This document shows positions 30,889 through 38,789 of a DNA stretch of 64,000 nt, one piece after another. The stretch comes from Cupriavidus sp. D39. Its GTDB lineage: Bacteria; Pseudomonadota; Gammaproteobacteria; Burkholderiales; Burkholderiaceae. Made by a program: the position numbers and the translations under genes. The notes under the pieces are model-generated. The model was not told the DNA's origin and did not search any database. It was given only the letters and a program-made list of their open reading frames with translations. Location: the NCBI RefSeq assembly GCF_026627925.1, contig NZ_JAPNLE010000009.1:3286001-3350000 (forward strand), written 5' to 3'. Every line of letters starts with the position of its first letter. Position 1 is the first letter of the stretch.

Positions 30889-30932
30889 GGTGAGGCGGGA
30901 CAAGCCGTGCAACTCGTCCCCTTGCAAGACGC

Positions 30933-31490
30933 CTACTTGGCTTTCTTGTCCTTCGGCGCCAGCATGGTGCCGCGGCACTTCGGGTTGCCGCAACGGCACT
31001 CGAACTCCTTCTTGAGCTTCTTGGTGTAGCGCGCGTCGATCACCAGCCCATAATCGTAGAACAGTTCCTCGCCGCCCGCGATGTCGCGCAGCGCGTGGAT
31101 GAACACGCGCCCCTTCTTCTCGCGTGCCTCGCAATTGGGCGCGCAGGCGTGGTTGATCCAGCGCGCGCGGTTGCCGCCGAACTTGGCGTCGATCACGTTG
31201 CCGTCTTCCAGGCTGAAGTAGAAGGTGTGGTTGGGATCCGCCGGATCGTGCGGATGGCGCTTGAGCGCTTCCTTCCACGAAATATGCTCGCCCTTGTATT
31301 CGATGATGCGCTCGCCCTCGGCAATCGGCGCGTTCGCATAGACGCCCTTGCCATGCACGCCCGAGCGGCGCACTTCGACGCGGTCGGACGCGGTCTTGCG
31401 CTTGCCCTGCCTGGGGCTCTTGACGCGCTCGGCGTCTTTCGCGTCAGTCCCTTCCTGGTTCAATTCCTCTTGCTTTGCCTGTTCCGCCAT
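30933..31490 (-). CDS. SET-domain protein (putative protein lysine methyltransferase)
   Basis: A 185-residue cytoplasmic protein. A charged, disordered N-terminus (about 35 residues) is followed by a compact SET domain: VEVRRSGVHGKGVYANAPIAEGE, the SAM pocket RWINHACAPNCEA (NHxCxPN) and the catalytic tyrosine in GGEELFYDYG. A post-SET cysteine cluster follows (ECRCGNPKCRG), which together with the first cysteines can bind one zinc. All key residues are present, so it is probably an active S-adenosylmethionine-dependent methyltransferase; its target is unknown, perhaps a nucleoid or ribosomal protein. It converges with the kinase gene and faces the large non-coding region and the HU gene on the other side. 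Confidence 0.88.
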   Translation of the reverse strand: MAEQAKQEELNQEGTDAKDAERVKSPRQGKRKTASDRVEVRRSGVHGKGVYANAPIAEGERIIEYKGEHISWKEALKRHPHDPADPNHTFYFSLEDGNVIDAKFGGNRARWINHACAPNCEAREKKGRVFIHALRDIAGGEELFYDYGLVIDARYTKKLKKEFECRCGNPKCRGTMLAPKDKKAK

Positions 31491-32929
31491 GTGCCATCCC
31501 GTATTGGTCCGCCTTCCTGCCACCCTGCGCGGCTGCGCGCCGCCCGGGCGCGATGGCGATGATACCTGCCCATATTGGCTGCGGCATCCCCTTGCCGGCA
31601 AATAGGCGTATACTGGGCGGCCCACCTGAACCTGTAGTACGTCGATCCAGATATACAGCGCACCGGTTAACGGGAAGACCCATCATCGAAACAGCCTCAA
31701 GAAGCTCTTCTGTGGCTACCTGTGGCTACGTATACGACCACGAACCCGCCGACAGTTTGTGGATAACCCGGCAAAAATCTGGGGATAAAGACATGCAATT
31801 CATGTGGGCTGCCTGGGGTTGGCATGGGGACGCATCAGGCATAAGTCGGAGGGTTGCACCCGACCCCTCATCCAAAAGGCTAAGTCATCCACGTCCGCCA
31901 ACACCGGGTCCCACCACTTCTGCTTCTTGCAACATCCTGATTTGAAAAGCGTTTACCGGGTTATCCACAGAAAAGGCAGCCGTTTACCTACTACTACTAT
32001 CTGTATACATTAAAGAAAGAAGTAAACAGAAAGGACTACGTCCTGTTATCGGCGAGCAAAGAGAACCACGCAAAAAATAAAGGGCTGAAAAGCCGCTTCA
32101 GGCGTGGCTTCTTTTTTGAGCAAGAGGAATTTGCTGGTCGCTGCACGGTTTACCCCCGTACATCCAAGGATTTTTGACGAGGAAGAGCGCGTATGCAACC
32201 GCGTACTACGCGTGGTCTTCCTGCTGGGTCGCCGAGGTATACGCGCCGTTTCGCGGCGGTCGGCGGTATACGTCCGCACTGCCCGGTGACCGGGCTTGGC
32301 CGTAAACGCGCACCGTTAACGGCCAAGGCCGCGCATGCATGCCGCGAATAACCTCGAGATTTCGGCCGCGCTTGCTCAATGGGCGCCATGCACAATAGTT
32401 CATATCCCTCCCAGGCAGCCTCTCGGCCCTCGCTGCTGCGCTGCAATGGGTACGCGGTCCACGGACCCGGCTCCAGCGAAAGAAACGCCCACAGCGCCTG
32501 CAAGGCCCCTTGGCGGGCAGGGATAGTGCTGCGCGGCGGCCAGTTGCCTTTGGCATCTGCCGGAGGCCCCGGCATTTGAGGGATTTCGCCCTGCCCGCGC
32601 CGGGCTTCGCTATTGCAATGCAATGCCCCTGGAAGGGCCCACAAGGCCTCTGGAGCCGTTTTGCAGGTGTGGATGCCCTCTGGGACACCTGGGTGCGTTA
32701 ACTCGCCTGAGGCCCATCCTGACGCTCGCGAAGGCTCGGCTTGCACCCCCGAATCCCCACAAAGCCCCAGCCAGCGCGGCCTGGAGCGGGATGCCCTGTA
32801 ACAATCTGTTCCCAGTTGGCGTGGCCCGACACGGTATGATGTGGCCCGCGGCGCCTTTGCCGACGCCGGCGCGAAGTGCGCCGGCCCAGCCAGGCGTCCT
32901 TGTTTTATCAACTCGACACGGAGTGAAGC
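31491..32929. other. 1.4-kb non-coding region with origin-like and palindromic elements
   Basis: No open frame here resembles a protein. What I see: GTATAC at 31608, 31730, 32003, 32237 and 32266; GTTAAC at 31666, 32315 and 32697; a tandem TGTGGCTAC at 31711 and 31721; DnaA boxes and a CTA run (separate entry); an A/T-rich patch at about 31995-32085; a weak stem followed by six T near 32088-32117; a 9-bp dyad at 32295-32327 (CTTGGCCGT ... ACGGCCAAG). The GCGCACCG-GTTAACGG block occurs twice (near 31658 and 32309). The last 100 bases include TATGAT (32835-32840), a likely -10 box for the HU gene. A structured RNA cannot be excluded. Confidence 0.6.
31758..31999 (+). promoter_or_regulatory. DnaA boxes with adjacent CTA-triplet run (origin-like unwinding element)
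   Basis: Two perfect DnaA boxes are present: TTATCCACA on the minus strand at 31758-31766 and on the plus strand at 31961-31969. The variant GGGGATAA lies at about 31781-31788. Eighteen bases after the second box comes a fourfold CTA repeat (31988-31999), followed by an A/T-rich stretch (TGTATACATTAAAG). DnaA box, short spacer, CTA/TAG triplets and A/T-rich DNA in this order match the DnaA-trio unwinding element described for bacterial oriC. Function here is unproven. Confidence 0.5.
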
Positions 32930-33208
32930 ATGACGAAAACCGAACTGATCGACGCCATCGCGGCCGGCGTGGACGGCCTGACCAAGGCCAAGGCAGAACA
33001 AGCGCTGAACGTGACGCTTGGCGCCATCATGGAAGCCGTGGCCAAGGGCGACACCCTGAGCCTGATCGGCTTTGGCACCTTCAGCCAGGGCGAGCGCGGC
33101 GAACGCATGGCGCGCAACCCGCGCACCGGCGAAGAAATCAAGGTCGAAGCCGCCAAGACCGTCAAGTTCAAGGCTGGCCAGAAGTTCAAGGACGCAGTGA
33201 ACCAGTGA
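32930..33208 (+). CDS. HU-family DNA-binding protein
   Basis: A 92-residue histone-like protein. It has the HU pattern throughout: MTKTELIDAIA helix 1, KAKAEQALNVTLGAIMEAVAKGD helix 2, then the beta arm with GFGTFSQGERGERMARNPRTGEEI (the RNPRTG arm tip with the intercalating proline) and the closing KFKAGQKFKDAVN helix. It bends and compacts DNA as a dimer, and takes part in initiation, recombination and nucleoid structure. GGAGTGAAGC precedes the ATG. It stands alone on the plus strand between two groups of DnaA-box-like sites. HU and IHF share this fold; the arm and helix sequence favour HU. Confidence 0.93.
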   Translation: MTKTELIDAIAAGVDGLTKAKAEQALNVTLGAIMEAVAKGDTLSLIGFGTFSQGERGERMARNPRTGEEIKVEAAKTVKFKAGQKFKDAVNQ

Positions 33209-33303
33209 GTCCCGCGGGCGGTCTCGTGCCAGCCCCGTTGGATCAACCCCGCCGTGCCGCCACCGGTTGCCTGATGGCATGGGTGAGCGCCAGGCGGGGC
33301 GCG

Positions 33304-33517
33304 TTATCCACAGTGTTTGACCCGCGGTTATCCTGCCGCTTCGCGGTATACGCCGCACCCTCCGCCAGCCCGGTAAGATAGTGCCCTATCGGCGCCTTCC
33401 CTCAGTAAATACAAGGGTCTAGGGTGTCCTGCTCAGTAGGCCTCTCATGCACCTTCCTTCGCCGCGCGGCAGATTTCCACAGCTTTATTCACAACGTTTC
33501 CCACAAAATTTTCCACA
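33304..33517. promoter_or_regulatory. Second group of DnaA-box-like sites
   Basis: Seen on the plus strand: TTATCCACA (33304-33312, perfect), TTATTCACA (33485-33493, fits TTWTNCACA), TTTTCCACA (33509-33517, fits TTWTNCACA), and two weaker sites ATTTCCACA (about 33473) and TTTCCCACA (33497). The last four fall within 45 bases. They overlap the start of the open frame for the DUF2272 lipoprotein, where the repeats are read as Phe-Pro-Gln. Confidence 0.5.
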
Positions 33518-34413
33518 GGCACGGCGGCTTGGCCTGAGCCTGCTGATGACGCTCGCGCTGGTCTCGGGTTGCACCACGCCTACCCCACCCGCCCGGCCTC
33601 AGGCGACCCCCTGCCCGATACGGAAAGACCCGTGACAACGCCCGGCGCCACGCAGCGTCAGCGCATCGTTGAGATCGCCTGGCAGGAATGGCAGCGCTGG
33701 GGGGCCAGACCGTGCGCCTGGGGCGCGACGACACCGCGTGCGTGGCCGACAGCCCGCTGCCGGCGCCCGTATTGCCCGGCATGCCGGTGGCCGGACCCGA
33801 AGCGGATGGGACGGATGCCGCGGACCGGTCCGCCGACCGTGAGGACGAGGAGAGCAGCGAGGCGGCCTGCCTGCACTTTCCCGACGGCACCGGCATGGAG
33901 GCCACGCCCCAGGGCTGCAAACTCGCCCAGCGCTATTGGGCCATCGTGGGCAAGGCCGTCACGTGCCGCCAGGTCACCCAGGGCAACTGGGCCTGGTCTG
34001 CCGTGTTCATTTCCTGGGTAATGCGCAAGGCCGGCCTGGACGACCGCCAGTTCCTGACCGGCGATTCGCATTCGATGTACGTGGTGGACGCGCGCGACGG
34101 CATTCTGCCCGCGCCGGCGTTCCGCATCGAGCCGTTGCCCGCCATGCCCCGCCCGGGCGATGTGATCTGCGCCGCGCGCGGGCGCGACAGGTACCTCGAC
34201 AGCGCCGCCGAGATCGGCTTTGGCACCACGCCCATGCATTGCGACATCGTGGTCGAGGTCGACCCGGCGGCACGCCTGGTCAAGGCCATTGGCGGCAATG
34301 TCCAGCAATCGGTGTCGATGGAGCTGATCGAGCTGGGTGACTCCGGCATGATCGACGGCGTCACCAACACGCACATGCCGTGGCTGCTGATCATGCGCAA
34401 CACGCTGCCCTGA
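33447..34413 (+). CDS. DUF2272-family lipoprotein (two apparent frameshifts)
   Basis: A probable outer-membrane lipoprotein of about 322 residues when restored. A basic stretch and hydrophobic core (ARRLGLSLLMTLALVSGC) end in a lipobox with the cysteine. The C-terminal two-thirds match DUF2272, an NlpC/P60-like fold: NWAWSAVFISWVMRKAGLDDRQF, SHSMYV, PGDVICAARGRDRY, MHCDIVVEVD and IGGNVQQSV, with candidate catalytic Cys/His residues. The frame is broken twice: near the C-runs at 33583-33590 (TPTPP to PASGDPLPD) and at the G6 run 33699-33704 (EWQRWG to GQTVRLGRDD). One extra base at each restores a single protein. The start is uncertain (ATG 33447 or 33546). Confidence 0.78.
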
Positions 34414-34624
34414 GCCTGAACCTGAGGCGTTGCTGGTTGCCCTGTGCCAAGCCGCCGAACGCGGGTAGCCCCCGCTTGACCCGCCTCGCAAAATCATTAA
34501 CATGGTAATTAATCGGGCGTCGGCATGAGGTTTCTCCGTGTCGGCATCATGGTCCGACCCCACCTGAACCGCACACTGAAAGCGCCCGTACCGACGCGGC
34601 GAGCAACCCGAGAGGAGACCCTGC

Positions 34625-35389
34625 ATGGCCATTGCCAACTGTCACCCGGCGGAATGGGAGGCGCGCGTCAAGCTCGCCGCCTGCTACCGCATCTTCGACC
34701 GGCTGAGCTGGACCGAGCTGATCTACAACCACATCACGCTGCGCCTGCCGCCCGAGGCGGGTGGCGATGGCGGTAGTCCTCACTTCCTGATCAATCCCTT
34801 CGGCCTGCGCTACGCGGAGGTGACCGCCTCCAACCTGGTGAAGATCGACCTGGCGGGGCAGGTCATCGGCGAGAGCCGCTGGCCGGTCAACCCGGCCGGC
34901 TTCACCGTGCACGCCGCCATCCACGCCGGTATCCCGGGCGCGCACTGCGTCATGCATACGCACACCACGGCCGGCATGGCGGTCGCCTGTTCGGCGCAGG
35001 GCCTGTCGATGAGCAATTTCTACGCGGCGCAATTGTTCGGCAAGGTGGCCTACCATCCGTTTGAAGGCATCACCGTGCACGACGACGAAGGGCCGCGCCT
35101 GGTGCGCAATATCGGCGACAAGCCCGCCGTGATCCTGCGCAACCATGGCTTGCTGGCCTGGGGCGACAGCATTGCGCGTACCTTTTCCACGCTCTGGCTG
35201 CTCAACCGCGCGTGCGAGATCCAGCTGGCCACGCTGGCCATGGGGGCGGCGCTGCCGGTGCCCGAGGAGATCCAGCGCAAGTGCACGCGCGACTCGTTGC
35301 AGTTCAATCCCAAGTTCGGCGCGGGCGAAGATGTGTTCGCGGCACTGACCCGGGAAATTGACGGTATCGATGAATCGTATCGTGAATAG
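34625..35389 (+). CDS. Class II aldolase/adducin family protein
   Basis: A 254-residue zinc-dependent aldolase-fold protein. The metal-binding HxH is in HCVMHTHTTAGMAVA (near residue 110), with the third histidine in LRNHGLLAWG (near 176); the first strand region reads YNHITLRLPP and FLINPFGLRYAEVTASNLVKID. In metazoa the fold is adducin; in bacteria it covers fuculose- or ribulose-phosphate aldolases and many stand-alone oxidoreductase partners. GAGGAGACCCTGC precedes the ATG. The ketopantoate-reductase-like gene follows after 46 bases, making a two-gene operon probably acting on a small hydroxy or keto acid; the substrate cannot be read from sequence. Confidence 0.88.
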   Translation: MAIANCHPAEWEARVKLAACYRIFDRLSWTELIYNHITLRLPPEAGGDGGSPHFLINPFGLRYAEVTASNLVKIDLAGQVIGESRWPVNPAGFTVHAAIHAGIPGAHCVMHTHTTAGMAVACSAQGLSMSNFYAAQLFGKVAYHPFEGITVHDDEGPRLVRNIGDKPAVILRNHGLLAWGDSIARTFSTLWLLNRACEIQLATLAMGAALPVPEEIQRKCTRDSLQFNPKFGAGEDVFAALTREIDGIDESYRE

Positions 35390-35435
35390 CCAACATTGAT
35401 TCATAGCGAGAATAAACGAGCAGGAGCAGGCAGTC

Positions 35436-36419
35436 ATGACATCCCTATGCATCGTCGGCGCAGGTGCCGTCGGCGGCTTTATCGGCGCGCGGCTGGCCCG
35501 TTCCGGCCAGGCGCTGAACGTACTGGCGCGCGGCCAGACGCTGGAGGCGCTGCGCTCGCAAGGCCTGACCCTGATCGAGGGCGAGCGCAGCGAGACGTTC
35601 GCGGTTCACGCGCAGAGCGATCCCGCAGCGCTAGGTACGCAAGATGTGGTGATCCTGGCGGTGAAAGCGCCGGCGCTGCCGCAATTGGCGCAGACCATCG
35701 GACCGCTGATCGGCCCCGATACGGTGGTGGTGACGGCGATGAACGGCGTGCCCTGGTGGTTCTTCGAGCGGCCCGGCCCGCATGCCGGCTTGTCGCTGCG
35801 CGCCGTGGATCCGCAAGGCGCCATTGCGCGCGCCATCCCGGCGGCACACGTAATCGGCTGCGTGGTGCACCTGACCGCCTCCACGCCGGCTCCGGCCACG
35901 GTGCGCCACGGCTTCGGCGCGCGCCTGATCCTGGGCGCGGCGGGCGGCGCTACGGCCATGGCAGCCGGCAAGCTCGAGGCCGTGGCCAGCCTGCTCGCCA
36001 GCGGCGGCCTGGAGATCGAGCGCAGCGCCGCGATCCAGCAGGACATCTGGTTCAAGCTGTGGGGCAATATGACGATGAACCCGGTCTCCGTGCTGACAGG
36101 CGCCACCTGCGACCGCATCCTCGACGATCCGCTGGTCAATCGTTTCTGCCTGGCGGTGATGGAAGAGGCCAGCAAGATCGGCGCGGTCATCGGTTGCCCG
36201 ATCGCGCAAAGCGGCGAGGAGCGCAGCCAGGTCACGCGCAAGCTGGGCGCCTTCAAGACTTCGATGCTGCAGGATGCCGAGGCCGGGCGGCCGGTGGAGA
36301 TCGATGCACTGGTGGCATCGGTGCGGGAAATTGGCGAGCACGTCGGGATCGCGACCCCCAACATCGATGCGCTGCTGGGGTTGGTACGGCTACATGCCCA
36401 GGTACGCGGGCTTTACTGA
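35436..36419 (+). CDS. 2-dehydropantoate 2-reductase family protein (ApbA/PanE-like)
   Basis: A 327-residue NADPH-dependent reductase. The N-terminal Rossmann domain opens with CIVGAGAVGGFIGARLARSG, with the NADP-type loop VLARGQTLEALR, and the conserved VKAPALPQ and TAMNGVPWW segments. The C-terminal all-helical domain carries the catalytic Lys in WFKLWGNMTMNPVSVLTGAT. Stand-alone ketopantoate reductase homologues next to a class II aldolase usually serve a catabolic route rather than pantothenate synthesis, so I do not give the panE symbol. CAGGAGCAGGCAGTC precedes the ATG. Confidence 0.87.
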   Translation: MTSLCIVGAGAVGGFIGARLARSGQALNVLARGQTLEALRSQGLTLIEGERSETFAVHAQSDPAALGTQDVVILAVKAPALPQLAQTIGPLIGPDTVVVTAMNGVPWWFFERPGPHAGLSLRAVDPQGAIARAIPAAHVIGCVVHLTASTPAPATVRHGFGARLILGAAGGATAMAAGKLEAVASLLASGGLEIERSAAIQQDIWFKLWGNMTMNPVSVLTGATCDRILDDPLVNRFCLAVMEEASKIGAVIGCPIAQSGEERSQVTRKLGAFKTSMLQDAEAGRPVEIDALVASVREIGEHVGIATPNIDALLGLVRLHAQVRGLY

Positions 36420-36638
36420 CCGGGTTTGGCGGGGTGAATCGGTTTTATTATTCTCCATATAAATCAACTAATCTTGTTGGTTTGTCTGTTGATAAATGGT
36501 AAGAATGATTTTGCCGCGCACCGCCAAGCATTGAGGCATTGCTCGCTTGGGTGGATGGCAGCAAAGAGGCAAAATTAATTCGCATGAAGAATGTTCATTT
36601 GCAATCAACAATACATTTCATTATTGGTGTAAATATCA
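36420..36638. other. A/T-rich intergenic stretch
   Basis: About 220 bases with runs such as TTTATTATTCTCC and AATTAATTCG, clearly poorer in G and C than the DNA on either side. No gene or recognisable promoter pair is evident. It follows the plus-strand operon and precedes the converging rarD gene. Confidence 0.55.
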
Positions 36639-36659
36639 AGGGGCCTCCATGAGGCCCCT
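36639..36659. terminator. Hairpin terminator at the rarD end
   Basis: A 9-bp perfect stem (AGGGGCCTC with GAGGCCCCT, loop CAT) directly after the rarD stop. The T tract after it on the minus strand is weak (TTGATATTT). Confidence 0.55.
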
Positions 36660-36661
36660 CT

Positions 36662-37552
36662 TCATCCTTGCGTCGCCAGCTTCGCCCGCTGGCGCCCCGC
36701 CCATATCCCCTCGATCGCATAGACAGCCAGCGATATCCAGATCATCGCAAAGCCGACCTGCTTGCTGGCCGGGAACGGCTCGTTCCAGAGCCACACGCCG
36801 AGCAGCAGCTGCAGCGTCGGGCCGGTGTACTGCAGCAGCCCCAGCAAGGACAGCGGGATACGCCGCGCGCCGGCCGCGAACAGCAGCAAGGGGACGGCGG
36901 TGACCGGCCCGGCGAGCAGCGCCAGCAACTGCACCCCGCCGCCGACCTCGGGGAAGTCGGCTTGGCCCGTCGCGAACAGGTAAGCCAGCGCGCTTGCCGC
37001 CAGCGGGAACAGCAGCATGGTCTCCAGCGAGAGGCCTTCCAGCGCGCCCAGCGTGGCGGTCTTGCGCAGCAGCCCGTAGCCGCCGAAAGTGGCGGCCAGC
37101 GCCAGCGCAATCCAGGGCAGCTGGCCCGCGGCCACGGTCAGCCAGACCACGCCTGCCGCAGCCAGGGCAATGGAGGCCCACTGGCCGGGACGCAGCCGCT
37201 CATGCAGGAACAGCACGCCCAGCAGCACGTTGAACAGCGGATTGATGAAGTAGCCCAGGCTGGCGTCCACCACCCGACCGTTCGATACCGACCAGATGTA
37301 GAGAAACCAGTTGCCGCTCAGCAGCAGCGCACTGGCAACGAAGCCGGCCAGCAGGCGCGGATTGGTCCAGACTCCTCGCAGCCAGCCCCAGTGACGGCGC
37401 CAGGTGAGCACCAGCCCCAGGAACACCAGCGACCACACCATGCGGTGCAGCAGGATCTCCATTGGCGCGATGCCGTGGAGGGATTTGATATAGAGCGGCA
37501 GCAAGCCCCAGACGATGTAGGCGAGCAGCGCGTAGATGATGCCGGTTTGCAT
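36662..37552 (-). CDS. rarD: EamA-family transporter RarD
   Basis: A 296-residue inner-membrane protein with about ten transmembrane helices of the RarD branch of the drug/metabolite transporter superfamily. Hallmarks are the first helix YALLAYIVWGLLPLYIKSLHGI, HRMVWSLVF in helix 2, LSGNWFLYIWSVSNGRVVDASLGYFINPL (the strongly conserved RarD block, near residue 85), and QYTGPTLQLLLGVWLWNEPF near 240. The substrate is unknown; the family name comes from a chloramphenicol-sensitivity locus. The start at 37552 (MQTGIIYALLAY) leaves helix 1 intact and has a weak GGGA upstream; a longer in-frame start overlaps a terminator and is unlikely. Confidence 0.9.
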   Translation of the reverse strand: MQTGIIYALLAYIVWGLLPLYIKSLHGIAPMEILLHRMVWSLVFLGLVLTWRRHWGWLRGVWTNPRLLAGFVASALLLSGNWFLYIWSVSNGRVVDASLGYFINPLFNVLLGVLFLHERLRPGQWASIALAAAGVVWLTVAAGQLPWIALALAATFGGYGLLRKTATLGALEGLSLETMLLFPLAASALAYLFATGQADFPEVGGGVQLLALLAGPVTAVPLLLFAAGARRIPLSLLGLLQYTGPTLQLLLGVWLWNEPFPASKQVGFAMIWISLAVYAIEGIWAGRQRAKLATQG

Positions 37553-37588
37553 GAAGAGTCCCAAGGAATCGGGGGATTCTACCGGCGT

Positions 37589-37615
37589 AAAAAAGCCCGT
37601 GCTGGGCACGGGCTT
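37589..37615 (-). terminator. Rho-independent terminator of the TRAP binding-protein gene
   Basis: Read on the minus strand, a 10-bp perfect stem (AAGCCCGTGC with GCACGGGCTT, 3-nt loop) is followed by six T. Confidence 0.85.
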
Positions 37616-37655
37616 ATGGCTGGCTTGCGCCACCTCGCGGGAGGCGGCAATGCAC

Positions 37656-38789
37656 TTACAGCTTGCGCGCGAAGCTGAACTGCGAAAATGCTTGCTCGGC
37701 CACGTTGAACCACGCTGCTTCGTTGTTGCGGAAGACGCGCCAGTCGTCGTAGATCTTCTTGAACGACGGGTTCTTGGCGGTTTCCTCTGCGTAGGCGTCC
37801 TGGGTGGCCTTGAAGCAGGCCTCCATGATTTCCTTGGAGAACGGACGCAGCTTCACGCCGTTTTCCAGCAGGCGGGCCAGCGCTTGCGGGTTGACCGCGT
37901 CGTACTTGGCCATCATGTTGGTGTGGACTTCGATGGTGGCCGTTTCCAGCGCGCGCTTGTACAGCGCGGGCAGCTTCTCGTACTCGGTTGCCGAGGAGTA
38001 GAAGGACAGCTGCGCGCTGCCTTCCCACCAGCCCGGGTAGTAGTAGTACGGGGCAACCTTGTAGAAGCCGAGCTTCTCGTCATCGTACGGGCCGACCCAT
38101 TCCGCCGCATCGATGGTGCCTTTTTCCAGCGCGGGATAGATGTCGCCACCAGCGATCTGCTGCGGCACCACGCCCAGGCGCGACAGCACCACGCCGGCGA
38201 AACCGGCAATGCGGTACTTCAGGCCCTGCAGGTCGGCAACCGTCTTGATTTCCTTGCGGAACCAGCCACCCATCTGCGCGTTGGTGTTGCCGCCCAGGAA
38301 GTTGACGACGTTGTATTCCTTGAAGAACTCGCGCATCAGCTTCATGCCGTTGCCCTGCATCATCCATGCATTTTGCTGGCGCGAGGTCAGGCCGAACGGG
38401 ACGGTGGTGTCGAAGCACAGCGTCGGGTTCTTGCCGAAGTAGTAGTAGCCGGCGGTGTGGCCGATCTGCACGGTATTGTTCTGCACCGCGTCCAGCACCT
38501 GCAGGCCCGGCACGAGTTCGCCGGCGGCGAAGACCTTGATGTTGAATTTGCCGTCGGTGAGTTCCTTGACCCGTTGCGACAGCAGCTCGGCGCCACCGTA
38601 GATGGTGTCGAGAGACTTGGGGAAGCTCGAAGCCAGGCGCCATTCCACGGCCGGATTGCTGCCGATCACGGCCGGTGCGCTGGCACCGGCGGCGGCCGGC
38701 GCAGCAGCCTTTTCTTCCTTGCCGCACGCGGCCAGCGCACCCGTGGCGGCCACGGCCGATGCCTTCAACAGAAAGGAACGACGTTCCAT
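37656..38789 (-). CDS. TRAP transporter solute-binding subunit DctP
   Basis: A 377-residue binding protein of the DctP/SBP_bac_7 family. The N-terminus MERRSFLLKASAVAATGALAACG has twin arginines and a lipobox cysteine, so it may be exported by Tat and lipidated. The mature region starts WRLASSFPKSLDTIYGGAELLSQRVKELTDGKFNIKVFAAGEL, then GLKYRIAGFAGVVLSRLGVVPQQIAGGDIYPALEKGTIDAAEWVGPYDDEKLG, the block typical of the subgroup binding alpha-keto or mannitol/chloroaromatic-type ligands. The conserved binding Arg is in KYRIAG. The membrane subunits (DctQ, DctM) are not next to it, so it is an orphan or lost its partners. GAGGAGAAG precedes the ATG. Confidence 0.9.
   Translation of the reverse strand: MERRSFLLKASAVAATGALAACGKEEKAAAPAAAGASAPAVIGSNPAVEWRLASSFPKSLDTIYGGAELLSQRVKELTDGKFNIKVFAAGELVPGLQVLDAVQNNTVQIGHTAGYYYFGKNPTLCFDTTVPFGLTSRQQNAWMMQGNGMKLMREFFKEYNVVNFLGGNTNAQMGGWFRKEIKTVADLQGLKYRIAGFAGVVLSRLGVVPQQIAGGDIYPALEKGTIDAAEWVGPYDDEKLGFYKVAPYYYYPGWWEGSAQLSFYSSATEYEKLPALYKRALETATIEVHTNMMAKYDAVNPQALARLLENGVKLRPFSKEIMEACFKATQDAYAEETAKNPSFKKIYDDWRVFRNNEAAWFNVAEQAFSQFSFARKL

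Noticed and set aside
31491..32929. A CRISPR array or insertion sequence in the long non-coding region
   Set aside because: The repeats are short and unevenly spaced, and there is no transposase, cas gene or terminal inverted repeat with target duplication.
32150..33358. A 402-codon minus-strand frame across the HU gene
   Set aside because: It runs antisense through HU and the non-coding region, with no recognisable domain.
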